DNA of 18,626 bases from Candidatus Parcubacteria bacterium (GTDB taxonomy: Bacteria > Patescibacteriota > Patescibacteriia > Patescibacteriales > Patescibacteriaceae), in contig JAEWTE010000007.1 in the NCBI GenBank assembly GCA_023459655.1, positions 1-18,626 of the forward strand. Direction: 5' to 3'. The notes under the pieces were generated by a model. It was given only the letters and a program-made list of their open reading frames with translations. It did no database searches and had not been told where the DNA came from. The position numbers and the translations under genes are program-made. Numbering within the stretch: position 1 is the stretch's first letter; each line of letters begins with the position of its first letter. This document shows positions 7,573 to 14,813 of the stretch, one piece after another.

Positions 7573-8715
7573 ATGAACCAGGAGGGGAATCGGCCATTGG
7601 CCGGTTGGTATTGTTTATTGATCGGCTTATCGGCCGGTTTATTTTGGTCAGTTTGGCCACAATTGATTAATGGCCAAACCTTATTATTTCAAGAATTATT
7701 ACCACGACCAATTAATGATCAAAGCGAGTATATTGAAATTGGTAATGCCTCTAATCAAACCATCAATCTAGCTGGCTGGCTCATTGCCGACCAAGCCAAA
7801 CAAAACAAACCAATTAACTTACCAGACTACCAATTAAACCCTGGTCAAGCCTGGCAAATTAACGCCAAAGATATTGGCATCAGCCTTAATAATGATGACG
7901 AAACGCTCTGGCTTTGGTCACCTGACGGACAATTAGCCGATACAATTAATTATAATAAAGCTCCAGCTGGAGCTATTTATCGCCGAGGATTTGAGGGCTG
8001 GCAATGGATCAATGATCCAGCTGGACCAATGATTGATTCTACTTCGGTTAACCAAGCAATTAATCAGCCAATTAGCGGATTAGTCACCGCTCTACCACAT
8101 CAATTGTCTAGCCAATACTTTTATATTACTTATCCAGATAATTCTGGTGGCCTTAAAATATATTGCTATTATAAGCTTTGGCCCCAACTAAATCTAGGCG
8201 ATCTCATCGAAGTCACCGGACAAGCAGTCTCAACTACTCAAGAAAACAAGATTAATATCAAAGGCCCCCAAGATATTAAAATTATTTCTAAGTCCAATCA
8301 ATTAAGCCCATTAATCATTACCACCCGTCAAATAAATGAGCTAGCGGTAGGCCAAGTTGTGACTATGACCGGCAAGTTGTCGGCCAAAAATCAATCGACC
8401 CTTTATCTAACCGATGATTTCGGTGAATTACTAGTTCAACTAAAAACTGGCACCAATCTCAAAAATAGCGATTTTACTATTGGCCAAAACTACCAAATCA
8501 CTGGCTTAATAATCAACAACAACGGTCTGCGTCTAGTGCCACGACAACCCGAAGATATTAATAAAATAGAACTGACCACTAGCTCGACTGCCACAACCAC
8601 CCTAACTCTAACCGCCACTCCCCGATCAACTAATTCTCCAATTACTTGGCTAGTCGGTCTATCTATTGGTCTGATTATCGGTCTAATTGCTTATCGATTG
8701 TCAATCAAAAATTAA
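7573..8715 (+). CDS. Membrane-anchored lamin-tail-domain protein with OB-like region
   Basis: A 380-residue envelope protein. Residues 10-34 are hydrophobic and look like a signal peptide or anchor. Residues about 37-135 resemble a lamin-tail (LTD) beta-sandwich: LLFQELLPRP, EYIEIGNASNQTINLAGW, LNPGQAWQI, DETLWLWSPDGQLADTINY. Residues about 165-325 contain two segments ending in (E)VTGQ/MTGK and ITGL, typical of OB-like nucleic-acid-binding strands seen after LTDs in secreted nucleases and competence proteins. A Thr/Ser-rich linker (335-355) leads to a transmembrane helix (357-375) with a short basic tail, so most of the protein is probably extracytoplasmic. Start uncertainty: an AGGAGGGG stretch lies just inside the coding sequence at 7580-7587, so TTG at 7597 is a possible alternative start. 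No nuclease catalytic motif was found. Function unknown; a surface adhesin or DNA-binding role is a guess. Confidence 0.75.
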   Translation: MNQEGNRPLAGWYCLLIGLSAGLFWSVWPQLINGQTLLFQELLPRPINDQSEYIEIGNASNQTINLAGWLIADQAKQNKPINLPDYQLNPGQAWQINAKDIGISLNNDDETLWLWSPDGQLADTINYNKAPAGAIYRRGFEGWQWINDPAGPMIDSTSVNQAINQPISGLVTALPHQLSSQYFYITYPDNSGGLKIYCYYKLWPQLNLGDLIEVTGQAVSTTQENKINIKGPQDIKIISKSNQLSPLIITTRQINELAVGQVVTMTGKLSAKNQSTLYLTDDFGELLVQLKTGTNLKNSDFTIGQNYQITGLIINNNGLRLVPRQPEDINKIELTTSSTATTTLTLTATPRSTNSPITWLVGLSIGLIIGLIAYRLSIKN

Positions 8716-8725
8716 ATTTATAATT

Positions 8726-9616
8726 TTACCAGCGACCGCTAGCTCCACCGCCACCTGATCGGCCACCACCAAAACCACCAAAACCACCGCTGCCAAAACC
8801 ACTGCCCCGGCCACTTCGACCACCTCGGTGGAACCACCCTGTAATAAATTTTTTATCTTTTGAATTTTGATAATGCTTAGATACAATAAGATCAAGGACT
8901 AACCCAGCAACCGCTAAAATTATCATCAAAACAGCCCCCAAAAGAATAGAGCTCTGAACCAAGCCGATCACCACCCCAATAAAAGCCCCAATTACACCGC
9001 CTAACCACCAAGATTTACTGTGTTTTAACAAACTTATTAAAAAAATGAAAATAAAAACACCCAGACCAAAAAATGATTCAATCGGATAAGAATTGCTTTG
9101 GTTTTCAACCGAAGTTAACGACAAAGCTGTCCCGCCAATGGTGACAATAATTTGATCAACCGCTCTGTCAATTCCACCATAAAAATCATCCTCTCGAAAA
9201 GCCGGTTGCATAATATTATTAATGATTGAAAAACTCTGGGCATCAGTCAAAAGGCCCTCTAAGCCATAACCAACCTCAATCCGCATCGATCGATCATTCT
9301 TGGCTACTAAAATTAAAACACCATTATCATTAACCTTTTTACCAATGCCCCAATCGGCAAAAAGCTTAACAGCAAAGTTTTCAATTGTATCACCATCCAA
9401 ACTATTAATAGTTACAACAGCTATCTCATTATTAGTCTCTTGCTCAAAACTTAATAACTTACCCTCTATCTCAACCCGCTGACTATCAGATAATAACCCA
9501 GCATAATCATTGACAAAACCGGTTGGCTGACCAGGATTAACATAGGCGCTAGCTGACTGATTACAGCCAATAAAGAAAAGCAACAACAGCCAAAATTTTA
9601 TTATTTTGATTAACAT
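8726..9616 (-). CDS. TPM-domain (YgcG-like) membrane protein
   Basis: A 296-residue envelope protein. Residues 1-24 form a signal peptide with an ASA|Y cleavage site; FIGC at 15-18 resembles a lipobox, but the -3 residue is Phe, so signal peptidase I processing is preferred. Residues about 33-162 form a TPM domain: FVNDYAGLLSD, NNEIAVVTI, DNGVLILVAKNDRSMRIEVGYGLEG, FYGGIDRAVDQI. Three hydrophobic segments follow (about 181-197, 204-222, 223-243). A Gly/Ser-rich tail (264-296) ends in GGGGASGRW, the usual ending of this family. The ATG at 9616 is chosen because it starts the signal peptide; the frame is open further upstream but there it overlaps lemA. It begins 4 nt after the lemA stop, and lemA/TPM pairs are common in bacteria. 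It converges with the lamin-tail gene, 10 nt apart, with no visible terminator. Confidence 0.88.
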   Translation of the reverse strand: MLIKIIKFWLLLLFFIGCNQSASAYVNPGQPTGFVNDYAGLLSDSQRVEIEGKLLSFEQETNNEIAVVTINSLDGDTIENFAVKLFADWGIGKKVNDNGVLILVAKNDRSMRIEVGYGLEGLLTDAQSFSIINNIMQPAFREDDFYGGIDRAVDQIIVTIGGTALSLTSVENQSNSYPIESFFGLGVFIFIFLISLLKHSKSWWLGGVIGAFIGVVIGLVQSSILLGAVLMIILAVAGLVLDLIVSKHYQNSKDKKFITGWFHRGGRSGRGSGFGSGGFGGFGGGRSGGGGASGRW

Positions 9617-9620
9617 TTTA

Positions 9621-10175
9621 TTATAAAACAACACTTGGAGCCTTTTCTGTCCCTTCTTGAGCTTCAAAATAAAGCTTCTCAGAAAAACCAAGAGCAGCGG
9701 CTATCCAAGCAACAGGAATTCGTTTAATTGATACATTAAAAGTTTTAATCATATCATTATAACGCATTCTTTCTACACTAATTCGATTTTCTGTTCCTTC
9801 CAATTGAACCATTAAAGTTTGTACGTTTTCTACAGAATTCAGCTGCGGATAATTCTCCATAATTACTAATAATCGGCCCAAAGAACTCTCCAGATCACTA
9901 GCTGCCGCAACCTTGTCGTTAGTTGAGGCTGCTGCTGAATAACGAGTACGCGCATCAGCTAGTTGACCAAAAATCTCTTGCTCTTGGCTCATAATCCCCT
10001 GAACTGAACTAACTAGATTAGGAATCAAATCAAAACGTCTTTGATATTGAGCCTCAACTTGTGCCCATTGATTGTCAACATTTTCACTGGCAGTAATTAA
10101 TTTATTATAAGTTACAACCAAAGAGCCACCAATCAAAATAATTAATAAAATAATCGGTAATAAAAATTTTTTCAT
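9621..10175 (-). CDS. lemA: LemA family protein
   Basis: A 184-residue LemA protein with one N-terminal membrane segment (residues 4-22) and a mostly helical remainder. Conserved stretches: ASENVDNQWAQVEAQYQRRFDLIPNLV (29-55), a QEIFGQLADARTRY segment, PQLNSVENVQTLMVQLEGTENRISVER, and YNDMIKTFNVSIKRIP near the C-terminus. LemA proteins have a small N-terminal tail outside the membrane and a large helical domain; their biochemical role is unsettled, though links to envelope stress and histidine-kinase networks have been reported. It is the first gene of a pair with the TPM protein, 4 nt apart. The length and start fit the family. Confidence 0.93.
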   Translation of the reverse strand: MKKFLLPIILLIILIGGSLVVTYNKLITASENVDNQWAQVEAQYQRRFDLIPNLVSSVQGIMSQEQEIFGQLADARTRYSAAASTNDKVAAASDLESSLGRLLVIMENYPQLNSVENVQTLMVQLEGTENRISVERMRYNDMIKTFNVSIKRIPVAWIAAALGFSEKLYFEAQEGTEKAPSVVL

Positions 10176-10192
10176 TTTAATAATTTAAATCA

Positions 10193-10221
10193 ATTATAAT
10201 ATTATTGAACCTTTTTTATAA
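10193..10221 (-). promoter_or_regulatory. Possible promoter for lemA-TPM
   Basis: A perfect TATAAT lies on the minus strand at 10198-10193, 18 nt upstream of the lemA ATG, with only a weak TTATAA (10221-10216) at 17 bp in the -35 position. The latter overlaps the protease stop codon. The gap is extremely A/T-rich, so a chance match is possible. No hairpin terminator for the protease is visible here. Confidence 0.35.
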
Positions 10222-13083
10222 TTTACTAAAATCATTGTCTGATATTCCTAATCCCAAATTTTTCATTACCTGAAAAGCGTCGGTCGGTCGACCCAGAAAA
10301 TATCTTTTACCATCAACCGGGTTGATATACCAGGCTTCACCGTTTCTTTCAACTTGTAAAAATATTTTTCCTTTTTGCGCATTAGAAAAATTATTATCCA
10401 ATTTTAGTTTACCAGAACCATTGGGATTATAATTTCCAGATAATTCGTCTTTATCATTAAAACCATCACCATCCGAATCCGAATTATTTTTATTTGTACC
10501 AATTGCATCTTCAAATAAATCAGGAAGGCCATCACCATCTGAGTCTAGTCCAGTCAAATTATTCAAACCAACAGGAATTTTTTCTAAATTAGCATTAGTG
10601 ATTCCAACGCCCTGTTCACGCATAATAATAAAAGCATCATCAGGACGACCAAGATAATACATTTTTTTGCTAGTTGGGTGAACATAAAATGCTTCACCAT
10701 TTGACTCAACCTTGAGCATAATCTTCCCTTTCAGATTATTATACATTGTACTATTTTTAACATTCGTTTCTTGTGAAACACCAGCACTGAGGCTTCCTTG
10801 TGAAGTTCCTAACATCAATGAAGATAACATTCTATTAAATTTAATTAAGAAATTATTATAGCTACTTACGTCGCTACTATAATAATTCAAAGAAGGAATA
10901 ATATATTTGTCCCCTGCTTTAATAAAATAAACTCTGTTTTGTATCAAAACCTCATTGGTGCTTATTGATCTATGAATAAAATCAATCATTACTACATCAG
11001 TTAAACTATTGTTTAATTTAAAATGAGAATCCTTTTTTAATATTTCGGTTTTAATATCATAAACATTGCCCAAGACATTGTCATCCTTAATTTTTTGTTC
11101 AACATATTTTAAGTATCCATCATTATTTAAATTTTTTGTATTATCACTCGTTTTTTCTATCTCAATATCAACGAAAGCCAACTTATTTGTCTTGTCAATA
11201 ATAAACAAGGGTTGTGTTTTTGAATTTTTAGCAAGCAACACCCAATCATTGTTTAATTTAATATTAAATTTCGGATCATCATGAGTATACTCAGTTTTTT
11301 CAGAATATTGCCCAGATTTAATTAGGGACAAAGAGTTTATTATACCATCTATTATGTTCTTATCTTGATCATTTTGACCATAATTATAAGCTACTTGCAA
11401 TAAATAATTACCATTAGGAATAAAATACCAGTTTTGTTGCTGACCAGCAAAAGAAATTATTACTTTTTTTGCGTTATTTTTATTAATAATAATATTTTCA
11501 TTTTTTATAATTGAGGCCATCGATATTAACAATGAAAAATTCCTTTTTATAATTGGTTCGACTACCCCCACATCAATATTATAAGGAAACTTTACAGATG
11601 ATATTGAAATAAAACCACCGTCATCGTCGCTTTTTTTATCAATCATCAATTCGACTTCATCTTCATATGTAAAATTCCAGTCAGATGGCTTAGTTATCTT
11701 ATAGTCTGTTACATTGTTAATAAACTCATTATTGTTTTCTACATTAAGCGTTTTTTTTGCCAATTCTATTATTTTTGTATTTAAAGAATTGGATTGAGGA
11801 TTTTTTTTAATATTTGAATTAACCCAGCTATTTAACGAAGTAACATTAATAATATAACCAAGATTACCGAGTGTGTCTGAGTGAGCGCCACTAGTTATGC
11901 CAATAATTCCAGCAGTTGAATCAATCGCAGCTCCACCAGAACTTCCATAAGAAATAACTGCATCAGTTTTTAACCAATTTTTATTATATTTATTTTCTTT
12001 ACCACTAATTACTCCCCTAGTGACTGTTATTGTGTCTCCACCAATTGAAGGATAACCGAGTGCAGTTACTTCGCTGTTTACCAAAGTGGTGTCAGTAGAA
12101 TTTAAATTTAAAAATGAGAATATATTTTTATTACTGTAACCGACTATATTTTCTATTTTTAATAAAGCAACATCAAGGTTTTTATCACTAGCAATTAATT
12201 TACCAGTATATTTACATTCAGGTTCCTTATTTATGTCTTCCGTTAAACAAATAATATAAGCTGATTCTCTCCCTATATTATCAAAATCATCTTCCAACAC
12301 GGCTACGTGTTGGTTAGTTAAAACTATGCCAGTGGAATTTATTATAACTCCAGATCCGCTGGAAAGAAGAGCTAACTGGTTTTCTTCGTTTAAAGCATAG
12401 GATTTTATTTTTACGATAGCTTTATGGGCGTCGGCTTTAGGTAAATCACTCACACTGGTAATTACGCTTGTATTACTAATTTCTTGATTATTAGGTTCCT
12501 GAATATTGGTAATCCCCAAACGAGCTTTGACTCCAGCACAACCCTGATTATTACATGAATCAACAATGTTAGAATTATAACGAAGAGATCCATATAATTT
12601 TGGCTTGTCATCGTCATCTAAACCGCCTATACCCGGTTCACAAATTTGAACAAAATCAATAGCAGCTTTTATCAAATTATTGTTATTGACAACATATTCA
12701 TGAACATAGAAGGCTCCTAAAATTTCATTACAACCTCGTCCATCTCCACTAATATTAATTCCATTATAAGAATCACGAAAGGCAAACCTTTTGGCGGGAA
12801 CATAAAGGCCCAAAGACAAATTCTCTCCCTCTTCGCTGGCAAAATCTAACAACGCACCACTGACATCAAAGTCTTCTATGCTAAAAGAAACTAAGTCCTC
12901 ATCAGCCTCTCTTATTATAATCTTAGAACCGCTAGTATTAGAAAAATTCCAGGTCTCGCCCTGCCCGATATAATCGCCTGGTTCACTTTCTGTAATTATT
13001 TTAAAATTAACTTGATTTTCTGCTTTAACAAAAAACGGCAATAAAATAAAAACCGCTAAAAATAAAATTAAACTTTTTTTCAT
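10216..13083 (-). CDS. Large secreted trypsin-like serine protease with N-terminal GRGCN domain, Ca2+-binding repeats and duplicated GRPxDAF module
   Basis: A 955-residue exported protein with a signal peptide at residues 1-21 (LPFFVKA|EN). Residues 22-175 form a separate domain with SGDGRGCNEILGAF and YGSLRYNSN signatures. Residues about 215-425 are a trypsin/DegP-like protease with an apparent triad: H259 in LTNQHV, D304 in LDVALLKI, S382 in YGSSGGAAID. Residues 460-590 and 605-760 look like two alpha/beta units, each opening with an aromatic DW motif (SDWNF, NDWVL), perhaps PsbP-like. Residues 847-889 hold two DSDGDG-type Ca2+-binding loops flanked by two copies of a 53-residue module (784-836, 903-955). 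No PDZ domain or sortase motif is seen. The gene is Asn/Ile-rich and uses ATA and AGA codons readily in its opening section, unlike neighbouring housekeeping genes. It is transcribed alone. The protease call is firm; the substrate is unknown. Confidence 0.85.
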   Translation of the reverse strand: MKKSLILFLAVFILLPFFVKAENQVNFKIITESEPGDYIGQGETWNFSNTSGSKIIIREADEDLVSFSIEDFDVSGALLDFASEEGENLSLGLYVPAKRFAFRDSYNGINISGDGRGCNEILGAFYVHEYVVNNNNLIKAAIDFVQICEPGIGGLDDDDKPKLYGSLRYNSNIVDSCNNQGCAGVKARLGITNIQEPNNQEISNTSVITSVSDLPKADAHKAIVKIKSYALNEENQLALLSSGSGVIINSTGIVLTNQHVAVLEDDFDNIGRESAYIICLTEDINKEPECKYTGKLIASDKNLDVALLKIENIVGYSNKNIFSFLNLNSTDTTLVNSEVTALGYPSIGGDTITVTRGVISGKENKYNKNWLKTDAVISYGSSGGAAIDSTAGIIGITSGAHSDTLGNLGYIINVTSLNSWVNSNIKKNPQSNSLNTKIIELAKKTLNVENNNEFINNVTDYKITKPSDWNFTYEDEVELMIDKKSDDDGGFISISSVKFPYNIDVGVVEPIIKRNFSLLISMASIIKNENIIINKNNAKKVIISFAGQQQNWYFIPNGNYLLQVAYNYGQNDQDKNIIDGIINSLSLIKSGQYSEKTEYTHDDPKFNIKLNNDWVLLAKNSKTQPLFIIDKTNKLAFVDIEIEKTSDNTKNLNNDGYLKYVEQKIKDDNVLGNVYDIKTEILKKDSHFKLNNSLTDVVMIDFIHRSISTNEVLIQNRVYFIKAGDKYIIPSLNYYSSDVSSYNNFLIKFNRMLSSLMLGTSQGSLSAGVSQETNVKNSTMYNNLKGKIMLKVESNGEAFYVHPTSKKMYYLGRPDDAFIIMREQGVGITNANLEKIPVGLNNLTGLDSDGDGLPDLFEDAIGTNKNNSDSDGDGFNDKDELSGNYNPNGSGKLKLDNNFSNAQKGKIFLQVERNGEAWYINPVDGKRYFLGRPTDAFQVMKNLGLGISDNDFSKL
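10219..10380 (-). repeat. Second copy of the 53-residue GRPxDAF module
   Basis: This encodes the final residues of the protease, from KGKIFLQVERNGEAWY through LGRPTDAFQVM to the end. It matches the first copy at 27 of 53 gapless positions by hand count. The shared core is KGKI-L-VE-NGEA-Y-P, then Y-LGRP-DAF-M and G-GI. Confidence 0.85.
10417..10545 (-). other. Two thrombospondin type 3-like Ca2+-binding loops
   Basis: Residues 847-889 of the protease contain DSDGDGLPDLFEDAIGTN followed by DSDGDGFNDKDELSG. Both have the Dx[DN]xDG pattern of type 3 (calcium-coordinating) repeats common in exported bacterial proteins. They form a rigid linker between the two GRPxDAF modules. Confidence 0.85.
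10573..10734 (-). repeat. First copy of the 53-residue GRPxDAF module
   Basis: Residues 784-837 of the protease, running from LKGKIMLKVESNGEAFY through LGRPDDAFIIM. The same core is repeated at the C-terminus after the Ca2+-binding loops. The module looks like a small beta-rich surface-binding domain; I recognise it only as a recurrent C-terminal element of exported proteins in candidate-phylum bacteria. Confidence 0.85.
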
Positions 13084-13117
13084 AAATTTTTAAAATTAAT
13101 TATCTTTAACCTAACTT

Positions 13118-13126
13118 AGTATATCA
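13118..13126 (-). promoter_or_regulatory. Probable extended -10 promoter of the protease gene
   Basis: On the minus strand TGA TATACT (TATACT at 13123-13118) is an extended -10, about 35 nt upstream of the protease ATG. No good -35 is present at 16-18 bp. The 13084-13226 interval is otherwise A/T-rich with nothing further recognisable. Confidence 0.45.
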
Positions 13127-13226
13127 ATTATTAAGTTGCTTGACTATAAAAATGTTAAAAATTTCAATTCATAAATAATTATTCCCAATTTATTCAATAT
13201 ATTTAATTATAATTTGTCTTCCGCAA

Positions 13227-13255
13227 AACAAAAATCCCCCCATTTAGGAGAGATT
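13227..13255 (-). terminator. Rho-independent terminator after tRNA-Val
   Basis: On the minus strand AATCTCTCC (13255-13247), a 5-nt loop and GGGGGGATT (13241-13233) form a 9-bp stem with two G-U pairs, followed by TTTTGTTTT. It starts 5 nt after the encoded CCA of tRNA-Val, so it ends the tRNA transcript before the protease promoter. Confidence 0.8.
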
Positions 13256-13259
13256 CTAA

Positions 13260-13336
<77 letters not shown>

Positions 13337-13381
13337 AAGGTTTTTTTATTGTAAAAGCTGCCAATTGTTTTGTCAACCAAG

Positions 13382-13454
13382 TGCGCCCAGATGGATTTGA
13401 ACCGTCGACCCCTGCTTTATAAGAGCAGTGCTCTAACCACTGAGCTATGGGCGC
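13382..13454 (-). tRNA. tRNA-Ile (anticodon UAU)
   Basis: A 73-nt cloverleaf on the minus strand: acceptor GCGCCCA pairs perfectly with TGGGCGC, D-arm GCTC..GAGC, anticodon arm CTGCT-CTTATAA-AGCAG with anticodon UAU, discriminator A. CCA is not encoded. The T-stem GACGG/CCATC has one C-A mismatch at the middle pair (51-63). It would read AUA isoleucine codons directly, a job usually done by lysidine-modified tRNA-Ile(CAU). Confidence 0.94.
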
Positions 13455-13467
13455 TCAATCTTTAATT

Positions 13468-13496
13468 ATCATAACCGACCACTGACCACTTGGCAA
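13468..13496 (-). promoter_or_regulatory. Promoter of the tRNA-Ile/tRNA-Val unit
   Basis: TTGCCA (13496-13491), a 17-bp spacer and TATGAT (13473-13468) on the minus strand make a good sigma70-type promoter. Its expected start lies about 7 nt upstream of the tRNA-Ile 5' end. The spacer consists largely of a tandem AGTGGTC repeat. The promoter starts 4 nt after the DHH-gene stop, so the tRNAs need not rely on read-through. Confidence 0.7.
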
Positions 13497-13499
13497 TCC

Positions 13500-14696
13500 T
13501 TATTCTATTTCAGCTAGACGACGATTAAGAATTGGCAAAATTAATTCCATGGTCGAGCTAACTGATAAATTACTAATTAAACTAACCAGCGACCCATAAC
13601 TATTTGGATCAAACTCCTTAAGCCATTCCTTAACATCAATCGGTCCATTACTATAGACCACTACACCAGTCCGATCATTGCCTTGCTGTAATGATTTATT
13701 AACTTCTTTCAAAGATTCTTGACTCTTTAATAAAGATAAGGAAACAGTTGGCTCAGCTGGCTTAGCTAAATCATAAAAAATTACCACTAATTTAGTATTA
13801 CTCAATCCCGCCAATAATCGATCAATGGCTTGACCAACCATTACACCAGAAACTGGTTCACCTTCGCTCTCCAATTTAGACCAAACTAATCCATTATCTG
13901 ATTGCTCCAAATTTAACAAAATTTTACCCCATAACCGTAGAGTGTTTAACTCCACTGAAGCATACCAACGATTAACAATCTCTTCTCGACGAGCCCCTTG
14001 CTTAATTAAATTAGCTGCAGCTAATAATACCTGCGGACTAGCCTTGGAGTTGGTGAAATTTTTAGTATCGTAAATCAAACCGGCTAATAATCCGGTAGCC
14101 TGATTAGCGTCAATCGACCATTCCATGGCCCGATAAAGATTATAAATAATTTCAGCCGTTGAGCTGGCCACCAAATCAACCAAATTAATCTGCCCAAAAT
14201 TTTCATTACTAGACTGACAATCAATATTAATAACTGGTGTCTGATAAAACAACCCCGAATTATTCTCATATATCTCTCCCAGCGCACCTGGTTCGGCTGC
14301 CCCAATAGTTATAATCAAATCATAGGGTGGCCGACCAACTATTAATTCAACATCTTCTTCAGTAAATTGTCCGCCATTAGGTTTAATTAAAAAATTCAAA
14401 CGATCACCTTCAATCTTATACTTAATCTGACCGACCTTAGTTCGGCTCAAATCTAGACTAACAACAAAATCTTCACTAGCCAAACTCAAACTTGGCTGTT
14501 CCATCATCAACATTGACCAATCTTCACTCATTACACTATTGGCGACCAAATCAGCCTGCCGACCAGCCTGAACCAAACCACTAACCAAAGCCATGGCCGC
14601 CGCTCCATTACTGGGCGTTGACAAAATATCGGCCACCACCAAAATTCGATTGGCTTGCTTAATTGTCTGTAAAATTGTTGAATCAAAATTTACCAT
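13500..14696 (-). CDS. DHH-family (NrnA/RecJ-like) protein with degenerate active site
   Basis: A 398-residue protein with the layout of a DHH phosphoesterase such as the NrnA nanoRNase/pAp phosphatase. Family scaffold is clear: ILVVADILSTPSNGAAAMAL (residues 18-37), VVSLD (D82), DLIITIGAAEPGALG (126-140), PVINIDCQSSNENFGQINLV (154-173), ASSTAEIIYNLY (177-188) and LLAGLIYDTKNF (203-214). The signature Asp-His-His reads Asp159-Cys-Gln, and the first metal motif, normally PDxDAxGS-like, reads PSNGAAA, so most metal ligands are gone. The DHHA1-like C-terminal half lacks the usual Gly-Gly-His substrate loop. The frame is intact with conserved flanks, so this looks like a maintained pseudo-enzyme rather than a decaying gene. 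It starts 12 nt after the 3' end of tRNA-Leu, without a Shine-Dalgarno sequence. Its role may be binding or scaffolding. Confidence 0.78.
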   Translation of the reverse strand: MVNFDSTILQTIKQANRILVVADILSTPSNGAAAMALVSGLVQAGRQADLVANSVMSEDWSMLMMEQPSLSLASEDFVVSLDLSRTKVGQIKYKIEGDRLNFLIKPNGGQFTEEDVELIVGRPPYDLIITIGAAEPGALGEIYENNSGLFYQTPVINIDCQSSNENFGQINLVDLVASSTAEIIYNLYRAMEWSIDANQATGLLAGLIYDTKNFTNSKASPQVLLAAANLIKQGARREEIVNRWYASVELNTLRLWGKILLNLEQSDNGLVWSKLESEGEPVSGVMVGQAIDRLLAGLSNTKLVVIFYDLAKPAEPTVSLSLLKSQESLKEVNKSLQQGNDRTGVVVYSNGPIDVKEWLKEFDPNSYGSLVSLISNLSVSSTMELILPILNRRLAEIE

Positions 14697-14708
14697 AATT
14701 CAAAATAG

Positions 14709-14790
14709 TGCAGGCGGTGGGACTTGAACCCACACGGATTTCTCCACATGCTCCTAAGGCATGCGTGTATACCAGTTTCACCACGCCTGC
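14709..14790 (-). tRNA. tRNA-Leu (anticodon UAG)
   Basis: An 82-nt class II tRNA on the minus strand: acceptor GCAGGCG pairs with CGCCTGC, anticodon arm CATGC-CTTAGGA-GCATG with anticodon UAG, a variable arm with a GGA-GAAA-TCC stem, T-arm GTGGG-TTCAAGT-CCCAC, discriminator A. CCA is not encoded. It reads CUN leucine codons; CTA is used often in the surrounding genes. Confidence 0.97.
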
Positions 14791-14813
14791 TAACCGTGCT
14801 TAACTAATAAACC

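Noticed and set aside
8740..8830. Repeated CCACC/AAAACC units as a CRISPR or tandem-repeat element
   Set aside because: They encode the Gly/Ser-rich tail that is normal for TPM proteins.
9568..9614. Lipoprotein signal in the TPM protein (FIGC)
   Set aside because: The -3 residue is Phe, unusual for a lipobox, and an ASA|Y signal peptidase I site follows directly.
9617..9691. Longer N-terminus for the TPM protein
   Set aside because: It overlaps lemA in another frame and would place residues before a clear signal peptide beginning at 9616.
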